Part shown: one piece after another, positions 53,720 to 62,160 of the stretch | How the letters are laid out: the number at the start of each line of letters is the position of its first letter | How positions within the stretch are numbered: position 1 is the stretch's first letter | Origin: Mesorhizobium sp. YC-39 | GTDB lineage: Bacteria > Pseudomonadota > Alphaproteobacteria > Rhizobiales > Rhizobiaceae | Length of the DNA stretch: 64,000 bases | Assembly (NCBI RefSeq): GCF_025753795.1 | Contig: NZ_JAOWPS010000001.1 | Span: forward strand, 1,736,001 to 1,800,000 | Reading direction: 5' to 3' | The notes under the pieces: model-generated | What the model was told of the DNA's origin: nothing | The model's input: only the letters and a program-made list of their open reading frames with translations | Databases searched by the model: none | Program-made: the position numbers and the translations under genes

Positions 53720-53781
53720 AGGCGCCCAGATGTCGTGTGGCGAACAGAGCTTGAGGATACCGATCTCATGGCAATTTTCTG

Positions 53782-53818
53782 CAATCGATTGACAAGGGCC
53801 GGCATAGCGGTTCATAAA
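53782..53818 (+). promoter_or_regulatory. LacI-type operator overlapping a -35, region H (distal)
   Basis: CAATCGATTG (53782-53791) shares bases with TTGACA (53789-53794). CATAAA at 53813-53818, 18 bp on, is a weak -10. The site is 341 bp upstream of the H binding-protein gene in a 439-bp gap that otherwise shows no gene. Confidence 0.55.
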
Positions 53819-54113
53819 AATGCTATGGACATCACATCAGGCACTCTGCGCCGGGATCGGGCAGGGCGTCGGCTGAAGTCTCAAAATGATAAATTTTGCG
53901 GTTTGATCCGAGGCTCGGAACTGCAAACTGTCATGTGGGCGCCGGGGAGGGCGTCTCAGGTCAATCAACGAACCAGGCAATAAGCGTGCCCGGCCCGTTT
54001 TGGGGGGGCGGATCGATGACATGCAGACGGCGCAGCATCGTTCGCACATGCTGGCTGTCGATGGAAAGGGGTGAGGGAAATGCGGCGCAAAGGGGAAACG
54101 CATCGCAAAAAAG

Positions 54114-54123
54114 CAATCGATTG
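54114..54123. promoter_or_regulatory. LacI-type operator, region H (proximal)
   Basis: CAATCGATTG in the context AAGCAATCGATTGTAG, 35 bp before the ATG of the H binding-protein gene and 332 bp from the distal copy at 53782. Two operators on one promoter region allow DNA looping by a tetrameric LacI protein. The looping is inferred. Confidence 0.6.
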
Positions 54124-54158
54124 TAGAAACGTCGAGAAATAACCAAAGGGAGTGAAGC

Positions 54159-55418
54159 ATGTCTCGTGAAGAAGATATTGTCAGGACGGTCTCGCAAATT
54201 CAGGATCCGATGTCGCGCCGCGTGTTCATGCAGCTCGCCACCGCCGCCGGCATCAGCCTGCCGTTGGGCACGGCGCTGAGCCTGCGGGCAAACCAGACCT
54301 TCGCCGCAACCCCAGGCAAGGCGGCGACCTGCGTGGCGACGCTCGCCAACGACTATTGGGCAGCCTTCATCAAGGGCTTCAAGGCGACGTCCTCGGCGCT
54401 CAAGATCGACCAGGTCGAGCTCTATCACGACAATGACGCGGCCCGAGAAATCAGCCAGGTTCGCGGCCTGCCCACCCAGGGCGTCAACATGCTGATCAAC
54501 ACGGTTGTCGCTGCCGGCGAGGTGCCGATGATCGCCAAGCTCTGCCAGGAAAACAGCGTCTACTACTCGGCTATCTGGGAAATCCCCGCCTGGTTCACCC
54601 CGTCCGATGTCGGCGACTACTTCATCTCCTACATGACCGCCAACTCCGTCGAGGCCGGCTATCAGGTCGGCAAGGAACTGTTCACCTCAATTGGCGGCGA
54701 GGGCGAGGTGGTCCATATCAAGGGCCTGGCGACGCCGACCGACGACGCCCGCACCGCCGGCATGATGAAGGCCGCGGCCGAATTCCCCGGCATCAAGGTC
54801 GTCGGCGGTCTGCGCGGCGACTGGGTCCGCGAAAAAGCGCGCACGGTCATGCTCAGCATGGTCACCGCCTATCCGAACATGAAGGCGGTCTTTGCACAAA
54901 ACGATTCCATGGCGCTGGGCGCGCTCTCGGTGCTCAAGGAGCGCAACCTGACCAACGTCAAGATCGCCGGTATCGACGGTCTTTCGGAAGGCCTGCAGGA
55001 GGTCGCCAAGGGCGAGCAGTTCGTTGCCACCAACACCTCGCTCGCGCCCTACCAGGCCGGCTTTGCCGCGGTCATGCTGTTCGATGCATTGAACGGCTGG
55101 AAGCCGACGCTTGCCGAGCGGCTGCTCTACACCGGCTCGCTTACCGCGACCGCCAAAACTGCCGCCTCGATTGACGAGAAGGTTTACAAGGGCGCCGAGC
55201 TGCCGTTCGATTTCGCCAAGATGAGCCGCACCCTCAATCCCGACAATTGGGATCCGCAAAACAACATCTACCCGATCGATCCCGCCACCCAGTGGGCAGG
55301 TCAGGAGGGTCAGGACAAGCTCAACGCCGCCTATGGCGATGCGGCGAAATGGAAGGCCGAGTTCGACGCGGTCACCAAGCTCTACGCCGACCATTACAAG
55401 AGCGGCCCGTTCAAGTGA
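54159..55418 (+). CDS. Sugar ABC transporter substrate-binding protein, RbsB type (Tat-exported)
   Basis: 419 residues, longer than most RbsB proteins. The N-terminus has a twin-arginine motif (MSRRVFMQLATAAG near residues 18-31) and a hydrophobic core, with cleavage near FAATPG, so folded export by Tat is likely. LacI-like periplasmic fold: GTALSLRA precedes the mature part, then TSLAPYQAGFAAVMLFDAL near 295. AAAGGGAG precedes the ATG. The stop overlaps the GTG start of the ATPase gene (GTGA), so this importer lacks the spacer hairpin seen after the other binding-protein genes. Confidence 0.9.
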   Translation: MSREEDIVRTVSQIQDPMSRRVFMQLATAAGISLPLGTALSLRANQTFAATPGKAATCVATLANDYWAAFIKGFKATSSALKIDQVELYHDNDAAREISQVRGLPTQGVNMLINTVVAAGEVPMIAKLCQENSVYYSAIWEIPAWFTPSDVGDYFISYMTANSVEAGYQVGKELFTSIGGEGEVVHIKGLATPTDDARTAGMMKAAAEFPGIKVVGGLRGDWVREKARTVMLSMVTAYPNMKAVFAQNDSMALGALSVLKERNLTNVKIAGIDGLSEGLQEVAKGEQFVATNTSLAPYQAGFAAVMLFDALNGWKPTLAERLLYTGSLTATAKTAASIDEKVYKGAELPFDFAKMSRTLNPDNWDPQNNIYPIDPATQWAGQEGQDKLNAAYGDAAKWKAEFDAVTKLYADHYKSGPFK

Positions 55419-56986
55419 CCTCCCTGACCGTGGTCGGTCGTCCGGATCTTCCGGGCGGCCGGCCGGCCGCAGCACCCGCGCTCGAGCTTCGCGATATCTC
55501 CAAGACTTACCCCGGCACCAACGCGCTGACGGGGGTAAGCTTCGTCCTGCGTCGCCACCAGATGCTCGGTCTGGTCGGTGAGAACGGCGCCGGCAAATCG
55601 ACATTGCTGTCGATCATCAACGGTACCGTCCGCCCGGACACCGGCACCATAGCGATCAATGGCGATCCGGTGCGCTTCGGCCATCCGACGGAGGCCGCGC
55701 GCCACGGCGTCGCCACCGTCTTCCAGGAGCAAGGACTGATCCCGACCATCCCCGTCTTCGAGAACATCTTTCTCGGACGCGAGACCAAATTCACCGTGGC
55801 CGGCGGTCTCAGGCGCAAGGCAATGATCGCCGAGGCGCGCGCGGTGCTCGAAGAGCTCGAAGTCGATGTCAGCCCGACGGCGCTCACCGGCGCACTCTCC
55901 TTCGGCCAGCGCCAGCTTGTCGAGATCGCCAAGGCTTTCGCGCTCAGCCGCGTCTATCCGGTCGAGCCGATCATCCTTCTCGACGAACCGACCAGCGCGC
56001 TTTCGGACCACGAAACCGCCAAGCTTTTCGACGGCATCAACCGCTGGCGCTCGCGCGCCTCCTTCGTGCTCGTGTCGCATCGCCTGTCCGACGTCTTCGC
56101 CATATGCGACGAGGTCGTCGCCTTGAAGGACGGCCATGTCGTCGATCAGCGACCGATCAAGAGCATCGACGAGGTGGCGCTGCACGAACTGATCGTCGGC
56201 CGCCAGCGCAATGCCGAATACTATCGCGAGGCGGTCCAGCGCGAGCCGTCCGCCACCGTCGCGTTGCGCGCCACCGGCATCAGCAAACCAGGCCATCTGC
56301 GCGGCGTCTCGCTTGATCTGCGCGAAGGCGAAATCCTCGGCATCGCCGGGGTCCTGGGGTCCGGCAAGTCGACGCTTGCCAGGATCATCGCCGGCGCCGA
56401 AGCGCAGGGCGAGGGCGACGTCGTCGTCGAGGGCGCCACGCTGCGCCGTGGCTCGCGCCGCGACGCCATACGCCATGGCATTGGCTTCGTGCCCGCCGAG
56501 CGCAGCGTCGCCGGCATCATCGGCACCGATACCGTCGACTGGAACCTGACGCTGCCGAACCTGAAGCAGATTGCCCTCGGCTTCCTCGGCCTGATCTCGC
56601 CCCGGCGCAGCCGGGCGCTCACCGTCGAATGGATGCAGCGGCTCAAGGTGCGCGCACCCGGGCCGGCGGCAGCCTGCCGCACGCTGTCGGGCGGGAACCA
56701 GCAGAAGATCGTCTTCGCCAAATGGCTGGCGCGCGGCGTTCGCATCCTGGTCCTGGACGATCCGGGCCGCGGCCTCGATGTCGGCGCCAAGGAGGACATC
56801 TATTCGCTGATGCGCGAGATCGCCGACAAGGGCGCGGCCGTGCTTCTGGTCTCGGACAATCTGCCCGAGCTGATCGGGCTCTCCAATCGGATAATGGTGC
56901 TTCGCGATGGCGTGGTTTCCGCCATCGTCGAGACGCCGAAGGACGCCAAGCCACGCGAAGTCGACGTGGTTTCGGCAATGCTATAG
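55415..56986 (+). CDS. Sugar ABC transporter ATP-binding protein, RbsA type (double domain)
   Basis: 523 residues with a GTG start at 55415 overlapping the previous stop. Domain 1 has Walker A GENGAGKSTL near residue 60 and Walker B IILLDEPTSAL near 190. Domain 2 has an intact Walker A GVLGSGKSTLA near 315 (usually degenerate in RbsA), signature LSGGNQQKIVFAKW and Walker B VLVLDDPGRGLDVG, where Asp replaces the catalytic Glu. Domain 2 has therefore kept its P-loop but altered the Glu. It powers the single RbsC-type permease that follows 8 bp on. Confidence 0.92.
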   Translation: MTSLTVVGRPDLPGGRPAAAPALELRDISKTYPGTNALTGVSFVLRRHQMLGLVGENGAGKSTLLSIINGTVRPDTGTIAINGDPVRFGHPTEAARHGVATVFQEQGLIPTIPVFENIFLGRETKFTVAGGLRRKAMIAEARAVLEELEVDVSPTALTGALSFGQRQLVEIAKAFALSRVYPVEPIILLDEPTSALSDHETAKLFDGINRWRSRASFVLVSHRLSDVFAICDEVVALKDGHVVDQRPIKSIDEVALHELIVGRQRNAEYYREAVQREPSATVALRATGISKPGHLRGVSLDLREGEILGIAGVLGSGKSTLARIIAGAEAQGEGDVVVEGATLRRGSRRDAIRHGIGFVPAERSVAGIIGTDTVDWNLTLPNLKQIALGFLGLISPRRSRALTVEWMQRLKVRAPGPAAACRTLSGGNQQKIVFAKWLARGVRILVLDDPGRGLDVGAKEDIYSLMREIADKGAAVLLVSDNLPELIGLSNRIMVLRDGVVSAIVETPKDAKPREVDVVSAML

Positions 56987-56994
56987 GGGTTGAA

Positions 56995-57969
56995 ATGGCA
57001 GAAGTTGCGGCCACCGTGGCCAAGAAGCAGGGCGACTTCAATCTTCGCACGATCGTTTTGCCAATCATCGCGATCGTTGTGCTCGTCGCCTATTTCTCCT
57101 ACGTCAATCCGCTGTTCTTCTCGGCCTCCAATGCGCTCAACATCGGCCGGCAGTCGTCGGTGCTTTTGATGGTCGCGCTCGCCGGAACCGTGGTCATCCT
57201 GATCGGCTCGATCGACCTTTCGGTCGGCGCGCTGGTGACGCTGACCGGCATTCTTGCCGCGCTCACCGTCGACCAGTTCGGCCTCGCCGGCGCGACGCTG
57301 GTCGGAATCGGCGTCGGCGCCCTTGTCGGCCTGGTCAATGGCAGTCTCGTCACCATGCTCAAAGTGCCGTCCTTCCTGGTCACGCTCGGCATGCTGTCGA
57401 TCCTCTCCGGTGTCGCCAACCAGATCTCGCAGGGCCAGTCGATCCTGTTCGCCGACAGCCTGCTGCCGGATCTGGTCAACGGCTCCTTCGTGCTCGGCGT
57501 CCCCAACGTCATCTGGTTCGCGCTGATCGCCACCGCCGTGCTCACCGTCGTCGCCTTCCGCACCAAGCTTGGCCGCTATCTTTACGCGCTCGGCGGCGGC
57601 GAGATCGTCGCCTCGCATGCGGGCGTCCCGGTCACCTTCTATAAGATACTCGCCTTCGTGCTGGCCGGCGGCATTTGCGGCCTCGCCGGCGTCATGCTGA
57701 CCGGCCAGGTCGGCGCCGGCACGCCCACAGCTGGAAGCAGCCTGCTGCTCAATTCGATCGCCGCCGTCGTCATGGGCGGCACGGCCCTTTCCGGCGGCAT
57801 TGGCGGCCCACACCGGACGTTCCTCGGCGTGCTCGTCATTGCTATCCTGACCAACGGCATGGATGTCACGGAGGTCAACAGCTTCACCCAGGACATCGTC
57901 AAGGGCTTCGTCATCATCCTGGCGGTCTCGCTCACCATCGACCGCTCGAAATATCTTTTCATCAAGTGA
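56995..57969 (+). CDS. Sugar ABC transporter permease, RbsC type
   Basis: 324 residues from the ATG at 56995, 8 bp after the ATPase stop; an upstream in-frame extension overlaps that gene and is rejected. 8-10 hydrophobic segments begin near residue 20. The family landmark GSIDLSVGALVTL is near 65. Unlike F and G there is only one RbsC-type gene, so the channel is probably a homodimer. The next gene, an aldo/keto reductase, starts 16 bp later. Confidence 0.92.
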   Translation: MAEVAATVAKKQGDFNLRTIVLPIIAIVVLVAYFSYVNPLFFSASNALNIGRQSSVLLMVALAGTVVILIGSIDLSVGALVTLTGILAALTVDQFGLAGATLVGIGVGALVGLVNGSLVTMLKVPSFLVTLGMLSILSGVANQISQGQSILFADSLLPDLVNGSFVLGVPNVIWFALIATAVLTVVAFRTKLGRYLYALGGGEIVASHAGVPVTFYKILAFVLAGGICGLAGVMLTGQVGAGTPTAGSSLLLNSIAAVVMGGTALSGGIGGPHRTFLGVLVIAILTNGMDVTEVNSFTQDIVKGFVIILAVSLTIDRSKYLFIK

Positions 57970-57985
57970 CAGAAGGGGTCTGTTC

Positions 57986-59005
57986 ATGAACGCGTCGGAC
58001 AAGAAGAAATTCGGCCGCACCGGCCTCGAAGTCACCACGATGGGTTTCGGCACGGCGCCGCTCGGTAACCAGTTCCGCGCCGTCCCGGAAGCGGACGTTC
58101 GCGACGTCATCAAAGGCGCGTGGGATGCTGGGCTCCGCTATTTCGATACGGCGCCGATGTATGGCCATGGCCTGTCCGAGCGCCGGCTGGGCGAGGGGCT
58201 ACGCGCCTTCCCGCGCGACGAATATGTTCTGTCGACCAAGGTCGGACGGTTGCTCGCTCCGGTGCCGAAGGGCGAGATGAAATCCTTCTTCTGGGTCGAC
58301 ATGCCACCCTTCGAGGTCGTCCACGACTACAGCTATGACGGCTGCATGCGCTCCTTCGAGGACAGTCTGCAGCGGCTCGGCGTGTCGCGCATCGACATCC
58401 TCTTCATCCATGACATCGATGTCTTCTCGCACGGACCCGATCTTCAGAAGCAGCATTTCCGCACCGCCATGGACAGCGGCTACAAAGCGCTGGAGAAGCT
58501 GCGCTCCGAGAAGGTGGTTTCGGCCATCGGTGTCGGCTGCAATGAATGGCAGGTTTGCGAGGCGGCACTGCGTGAGCGCGATTTCGACTGTTTCCTGCTA
58601 GCCGGCCGCTACACGCTGCTCGAACAGGACGCGCTCGACACGTTCCTGCCGCTCTGCGAGGAGCGCGACGTCGCCATCGTGCTTGGTGGCGGCTTCAACA
58701 GCGGCATCCTCGCCACCGGCGCGGTGAAGGGCGCGCATTACAATTACAGGGAAGCCGAGGAGCCGATCCTCCAGCAGGTCAGCAAGATCGAGGCGGTGTG
58801 CCGCGAGTTCAATGTGCCGCTCGCGGCCGCCGCACTACAGTTCGTGCTGGCTCATCCGTCGATCCCGACGAACATACCGGGCACCCGCACCAGGAAGCAT
58901 CTTGACCAGAACGTCGCCCTCATCAGCCATCCCATTCCGGTCGAATTCTGGGCGGCGCTGAAGAAGCAAGGTCTGATCCGCGAGAACGCCCCGACGCCGG
59001 CCTGA
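57986..59005 (+). CDS. Aldo/keto reductase (aldose 1-dehydrogenase-like)
   Basis: 339 residues from the ATG at 57986, with AGAAGGGG upstream. The catalytic tetrad is visible: Asp and Tyr in FDTAPMYGHG near residue 55, Lys in STKVGRLL near 82 and His in LFIHDIDV near 135. The sequence pattern recalls L-fucose/D-threo-aldose 1-dehydrogenases and pyridoxal 4-dehydrogenase. It probably oxidises the anomeric carbon of an imported sugar to a lactone with NAD(P). The alpha/beta hydrolase at 43207, under the same type of operator, could open such a lactone. Confidence 0.88.
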   Translation: MNASDKKKFGRTGLEVTTMGFGTAPLGNQFRAVPEADVRDVIKGAWDAGLRYFDTAPMYGHGLSERRLGEGLRAFPRDEYVLSTKVGRLLAPVPKGEMKSFFWVDMPPFEVVHDYSYDGCMRSFEDSLQRLGVSRIDILFIHDIDVFSHGPDLQKQHFRTAMDSGYKALEKLRSEKVVSAIGVGCNEWQVCEAALRERDFDCFLLAGRYTLLEQDALDTFLPLCEERDVAIVLGGGFNSGILATGAVKGAHYNYREAEEPILQQVSKIEAVCREFNVPLAAAALQFVLAHPSIPTNIPGTRTRKHLDQNVALISHPIPVEFWAALKKQGLIRENAPTPA

Positions 59006-59014
59006 CGGCTGGTC

Positions 59015-59788
59015 ATGGTTCAAGACCTCCCCGTCATGTTTCAGGACCTCAAGGGCAAATCCGCGCTGGTCACCGGCGCCTCAGGCGGGCTCGGGCTCTA
59101 TTTTGCCGAGCTTCTGGCCCGGCGTGGTGTCTCGGTCACGCTGGCCGCGCGCCGAAAGCAGGCGCTCGGCGAAGCCGCGGAAAAAATACGTGTGGCCGGC
59201 GGCAGCGCCGCCGCTGTCGAGATGGACGTCGCCGACAGCGCTTCGGTGGCGGCGGCACTCGCGCAAGCGGGCACGCCTTTCGATATCCTGGTCAACAATG
59301 CCGGCGTCAGCGGAACCGCGCCAGCGCTCGATCTCGACGAGGCCGGCTGGGACAGTGTGATCGACACCAACCTCAAGGGCAGCTTCGTCGTCGCCCAGGC
59401 GGTGGCGCGCGGCATGCGGGCCTCGGGCAGCAGCGGCGCCATCGTCAACATCGCCTCGATCCTCGGCTATCGTGTCGCCGGCAATGTCAGTGCCTATTCC
59501 ACTTCAAAGGCGGGCGTGATCCAGTTGACCAAGGCACTGGCGCTGGAATGGGCGCGTTATGGAATTCGTGTCAACGCACTTTGCCCCGGCTATATCGAAA
59601 CGGACATCAATCGCGATTTCTTTACCTCGGAAACCGGCCTTCAGCTCATCAAGCGCATTCCGCAGCGCCGGCTGGGCCGGCCGGATGAACTTGCGGGCGC
59701 GCTGCTGTTGCTCGCATCCGATGCCGGCAGCTACATTACCGGCTCGACCATCGAGGTCGATGGCGGCCATCTCGTTTCATCCTTGTGA
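59015..59788 (+). CDS. SDR family oxidoreductase
   Basis: 257 residues; the ATG at 59015 is used, and one at 59036 (MFQDLKGK) is equally plausible, since neither has a strong ribosome site. Intact classical SDR: TGASGGLG near 20, NNAG near 96, Ser in NIASILG and YSTSK near 162. The sequence resembles 3-oxoacyl-CoA or 3-hydroxyacyl reductases as much as sugar dehydrogenases. Its position just before an acyl-CoA dehydrogenase and an APH-type kinase fits a hydroxyacyl-CoA pathway. Confidence 0.87.
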   Translation: MVQDLPVMFQDLKGKSALVTGASGGLGLYFAELLARRGVSVTLAARRKQALGEAAEKIRVAGGSAAAVEMDVADSASVAAALAQAGTPFDILVNNAGVSGTAPALDLDEAGWDSVIDTNLKGSFVVAQAVARGMRASGSSGAIVNIASILGYRVAGNVSAYSTSKAGVIQLTKALALEWARYGIRVNALCPGYIETDINRDFFTSETGLQLIKRIPQRRLGRPDELAGALLLLASDAGSYITGSTIEVDGGHLVSSL

Positions 59789-59794
59789 GTGCTC

Positions 59795-61027
59795 ATGAAT
59801 TTCGACATTCCCGCCCGCACCGAAGCTTTCCGCGCTGAGATCGCCGACTTCGTCGCGCGCGAGATCCTGCCGCTGGAGGCTGAGAGAACGTCCTACGACG
59901 CCTATGGCAACATCGCGCTGCCGCTGCTGGAGACGCTGCGGGCCAAGGCGCGCGCGGCCGGCCTTTGGTGTTTGCAGCTGAAGCCCGAGACCGGCGGGGC
60001 GGGCCTTTCCAAGGTGGAGATGGCCGTCTGCTATGAGGAGATGAACCGCTCGATCTTCGGTCCGGTCGTGTTCAATTCCGCGGCGCCCGATGACGGCAAC
60101 ATGATGGTGCTGGAAGCGCTGGGGACGCAGGAGCAGAAACAGAAATGGCTGCAGCCGATCGTCGAGGGCAAGGTCCGTTCGGCCTTCGCGATGACCGAGC
60201 CGCATCCGGGTGGCGGTTCCGACCCGTCGATGATCATGACCAAGGCCGAGCGGCGCGGCGACAAATATGTGGTCAGCGGCCGCAAATGGTTCATCACCGG
60301 CGCGGGCGAAGCCAGCCATTTCATTGTCGTCGCGCGCACCTCGGACGATCCGCGCCGCGGGCTTTCGGCCCTGCTGTTCCACAAGGACCAGCCCGGTTGG
60401 CGGATCCTGCGGCGCATCGAGATCATGGGTCCGGAAGAGCATGGCGGCCATTGCGAACTGGAATTCGACGGGCTGGAAGTGCCGGTCGAGGACGTACTCG
60501 CCGGCGAAGGCAGCGGGCTGAAGGTCACCCAGGTCCGGCTCGGTCCGGCGCGGCTCACCCACTGCATGCGTTGGCTGGGACTGTCCAAGCGCTGCATCGA
60601 GATCGCTCGCGCCTATGCCGCCGAACGCCATGGCTTTGGCAAGCTTCTGGCCGACCGGGAGAGCATCCAGCTCATGCTCGGCGATCTTGCCATGCGCATC
60701 GAGATCGGCCGGCTGCTGGTGATGAAGGCGGCCTGGGAGCTCGATCGCGGCGGCTTCGCCCGCAAGGAGGTCTCCATGGCCAAGGTCCAGGTCGCCAATG
60801 TCTTGCATGACGCCGCCGACGTGGCGATCCAGATCAACGGCGCGCGCGGCTATTCGAAGGACACGGTGCTCGAATGGATCTACCGCTATGCCCGCCAGGC
60901 CCGGCTGGTCGATGGCGCCGACGAGGTCCACAAGATGGTGCTCAACCGGTTCCTCAACGAGGAAGGCACAGGCTTCTGGCGCTGGAATGTCGAAGCGGGC
61001 GAAACGAGCCATGCCGGAAGACGCTGA
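59795..61027 (+). CDS. Acyl-CoA dehydrogenase family protein (ACAD10/11-like)
   Basis: 410 residues from the ATG at 59795; a GTG at 59789 is the alternative. FAD-binding motifs are present: AFAMTEPHPGGGSDPS near 130 and KWFITGAGEAS near 162. QINGARGYSKDTVLEWIYRY near 350 is the C-terminal substrate/FAD region. Its end overlaps the APH-type kinase gene by 17 bp. Pairing of an acyl-CoA dehydrogenase with an APH kinase is known from the human ACAD10/ACAD11 fusions and the Pseudomonas levulinate genes, where a 4-hydroxyacyl-CoA is phosphorylated and then loses phosphate. I infer the same here. Confidence 0.88.
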   Translation: MNFDIPARTEAFRAEIADFVAREILPLEAERTSYDAYGNIALPLLETLRAKARAAGLWCLQLKPETGGAGLSKVEMAVCYEEMNRSIFGPVVFNSAAPDDGNMMVLEALGTQEQKQKWLQPIVEGKVRSAFAMTEPHPGGGSDPSMIMTKAERRGDKYVVSGRKWFITGAGEASHFIVVARTSDDPRRGLSALLFHKDQPGWRILRRIEIMGPEEHGGHCELEFDGLEVPVEDVLAGEGSGLKVTQVRLGPARLTHCMRWLGLSKRCIEIARAYAAERHGFGKLLADRESIQLMLGDLAMRIEIGRLLVMKAAWELDRGGFARKEVSMAKVQVANVLHDAADVAIQINGARGYSKDTVLEWIYRYARQARLVDGADEVHKMVLNRFLNEEGTGFWRWNVEAGETSHAGRR

Positions 61028-62051
61028 ACGCGTGACGCGGCCGGATTTCGACCCATCGCGGCTGGAGGATTTTCTCAAAAGCCAGTTCGGCGCTGGCCTT
61101 CTGTCGCTGCAGCGGATCGGCGGCGGCCAGTCGAACCCGACCTATTTCGTCGACTACGGCGGACATCGCATGGTACTGCGCAAGAAGCCCAACGGGCCGA
61201 TCCTGCGCGGCGCCCACGCCATCGATCGCGAATACCGGGTGATCGAGGCACTCGCTCCAACCAATGTGCCGGTGCCGCGGCCAGTGCTTTATCACACCGG
61301 CGACGAATTGCTCGGCACACCCTTCTATCTGATGGAACGCCTCGACGGCCGCGTGTTCCATGATTGCGCATTGCCGGGATTGTCGGGCGACGAGCGGCGC
61401 GGCATCTATCTCGGCATGGCCGAAGCCATGGCCAAACTGCACGCCATCCAGCCGGAAGAGGTCGGGCTCGGCGACTACGGCCGGCCGGGAAACTATTTTG
61501 AGCGGCAGATCGCGCGCTGGACGAAGCAGTTGCAGGAATCGCCGAGCGACCGCATCGCGGCGCTCGAAGCCGTGGCCGAATGGTTGCCTCGAAATCTTCC
61601 GCCGGACGATGGCCGCATCGCCATCGCGCATGGCGACTTCCGCCTCGGCAATCTCCTCTTTCATCCCGAGCGGCCTGAGGTGATCGGCATCCTCGACTGG
61701 GAATTGTCGACGCTCGGCCACCCGCTTGCCGATCTCGGCTTCTGCTTGATGCCCTGGCATTCTTCACCGAATGAGTATGGCGGCATCCTCGGCCTCGATC
61801 ATGCCGCACTCGGCATTCCGAGCCAGCGCGAGTTCCTCGATCACTATTTCGCCCGTGCCGTGCCCACTGGGCCGCTGCTGCCGTTCCATCTGGTTTTCTC
61901 CCTGTTTCGCTTCGCGGTGATCTTCGTCGGTATTGCCGACCGCGCACAGGTCGGCAGCGCGGCCGCGGCCAATGCGGCCGAAATTGCGCCGCTGGCCGGC
62001 CGCTTCGCCGCCCGCGCCGTGGAAGTCATCGACGGCGCCCGGCCATGGTGA
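61011..62051 (+). CDS. APH-type phosphotransferase (putative acyl-CoA hydroxyl kinase)
   Basis: 346 residues from the ATG at 61011. The aminoglycoside phosphotransferase fold is clear: GGGQSNPTYFV near 35 (nucleotide loop), VLRKKP near 55 (Lys), the Brenner motif in IAHGDFRLGNLLF near 205 with catalytic Asp, and ILDWELSTLGHPLADLGF near 228 for metal binding. This branch does not confer drug resistance; it is the ACAD10/11 and LvaA type that phosphorylates a hydroxyacyl-CoA. It overlaps the acyl-CoA dehydrogenase gene, its probable partner. Confidence 0.88.
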   Translation: MPEDAERVTRPDFDPSRLEDFLKSQFGAGLLSLQRIGGGQSNPTYFVDYGGHRMVLRKKPNGPILRGAHAIDREYRVIEALAPTNVPVPRPVLYHTGDELLGTPFYLMERLDGRVFHDCALPGLSGDERRGIYLGMAEAMAKLHAIQPEEVGLGDYGRPGNYFERQIARWTKQLQESPSDRIAALEAVAEWLPRNLPPDDGRIAIAHGDFRLGNLLFHPERPEVIGILDWELSTLGHPLADLGFCLMPWHSSPNEYGGILGLDHAALGIPSQREFLDHYFARAVPTGPLLPFHLVFSLFRFAVIFVGIADRAQVGSAAAANAAEIAPLAGRFAARAVEVIDGARPW

Positions 62052-62160
62052 TGCTCGCAGGCTGCGCTGGTGCCAAGGATTTGCAGGAATACTTTTTCTT
62101 GCCTGTCAGGCATCCAGGAGCGACCTTGCCTTGGCCACCATCCAAAAATGGAGAAGCTCC

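Noticed and set aside
53720..54158. Small gene in the 439-bp gap before the H importer
   Set aside because: Short open frames exist on both strands, but none has a ribosome site with a plausible protein. The operators and promoter-like motifs explain the gap better.
61011..62051. Antibiotic resistance (aminoglycoside phosphotransferase) gene
   Set aside because: The APH fold is shared, but the overlap with an acyl-CoA dehydrogenase gene and the sequence pattern place it with ACAD10/11 and LvaA-type kinases.
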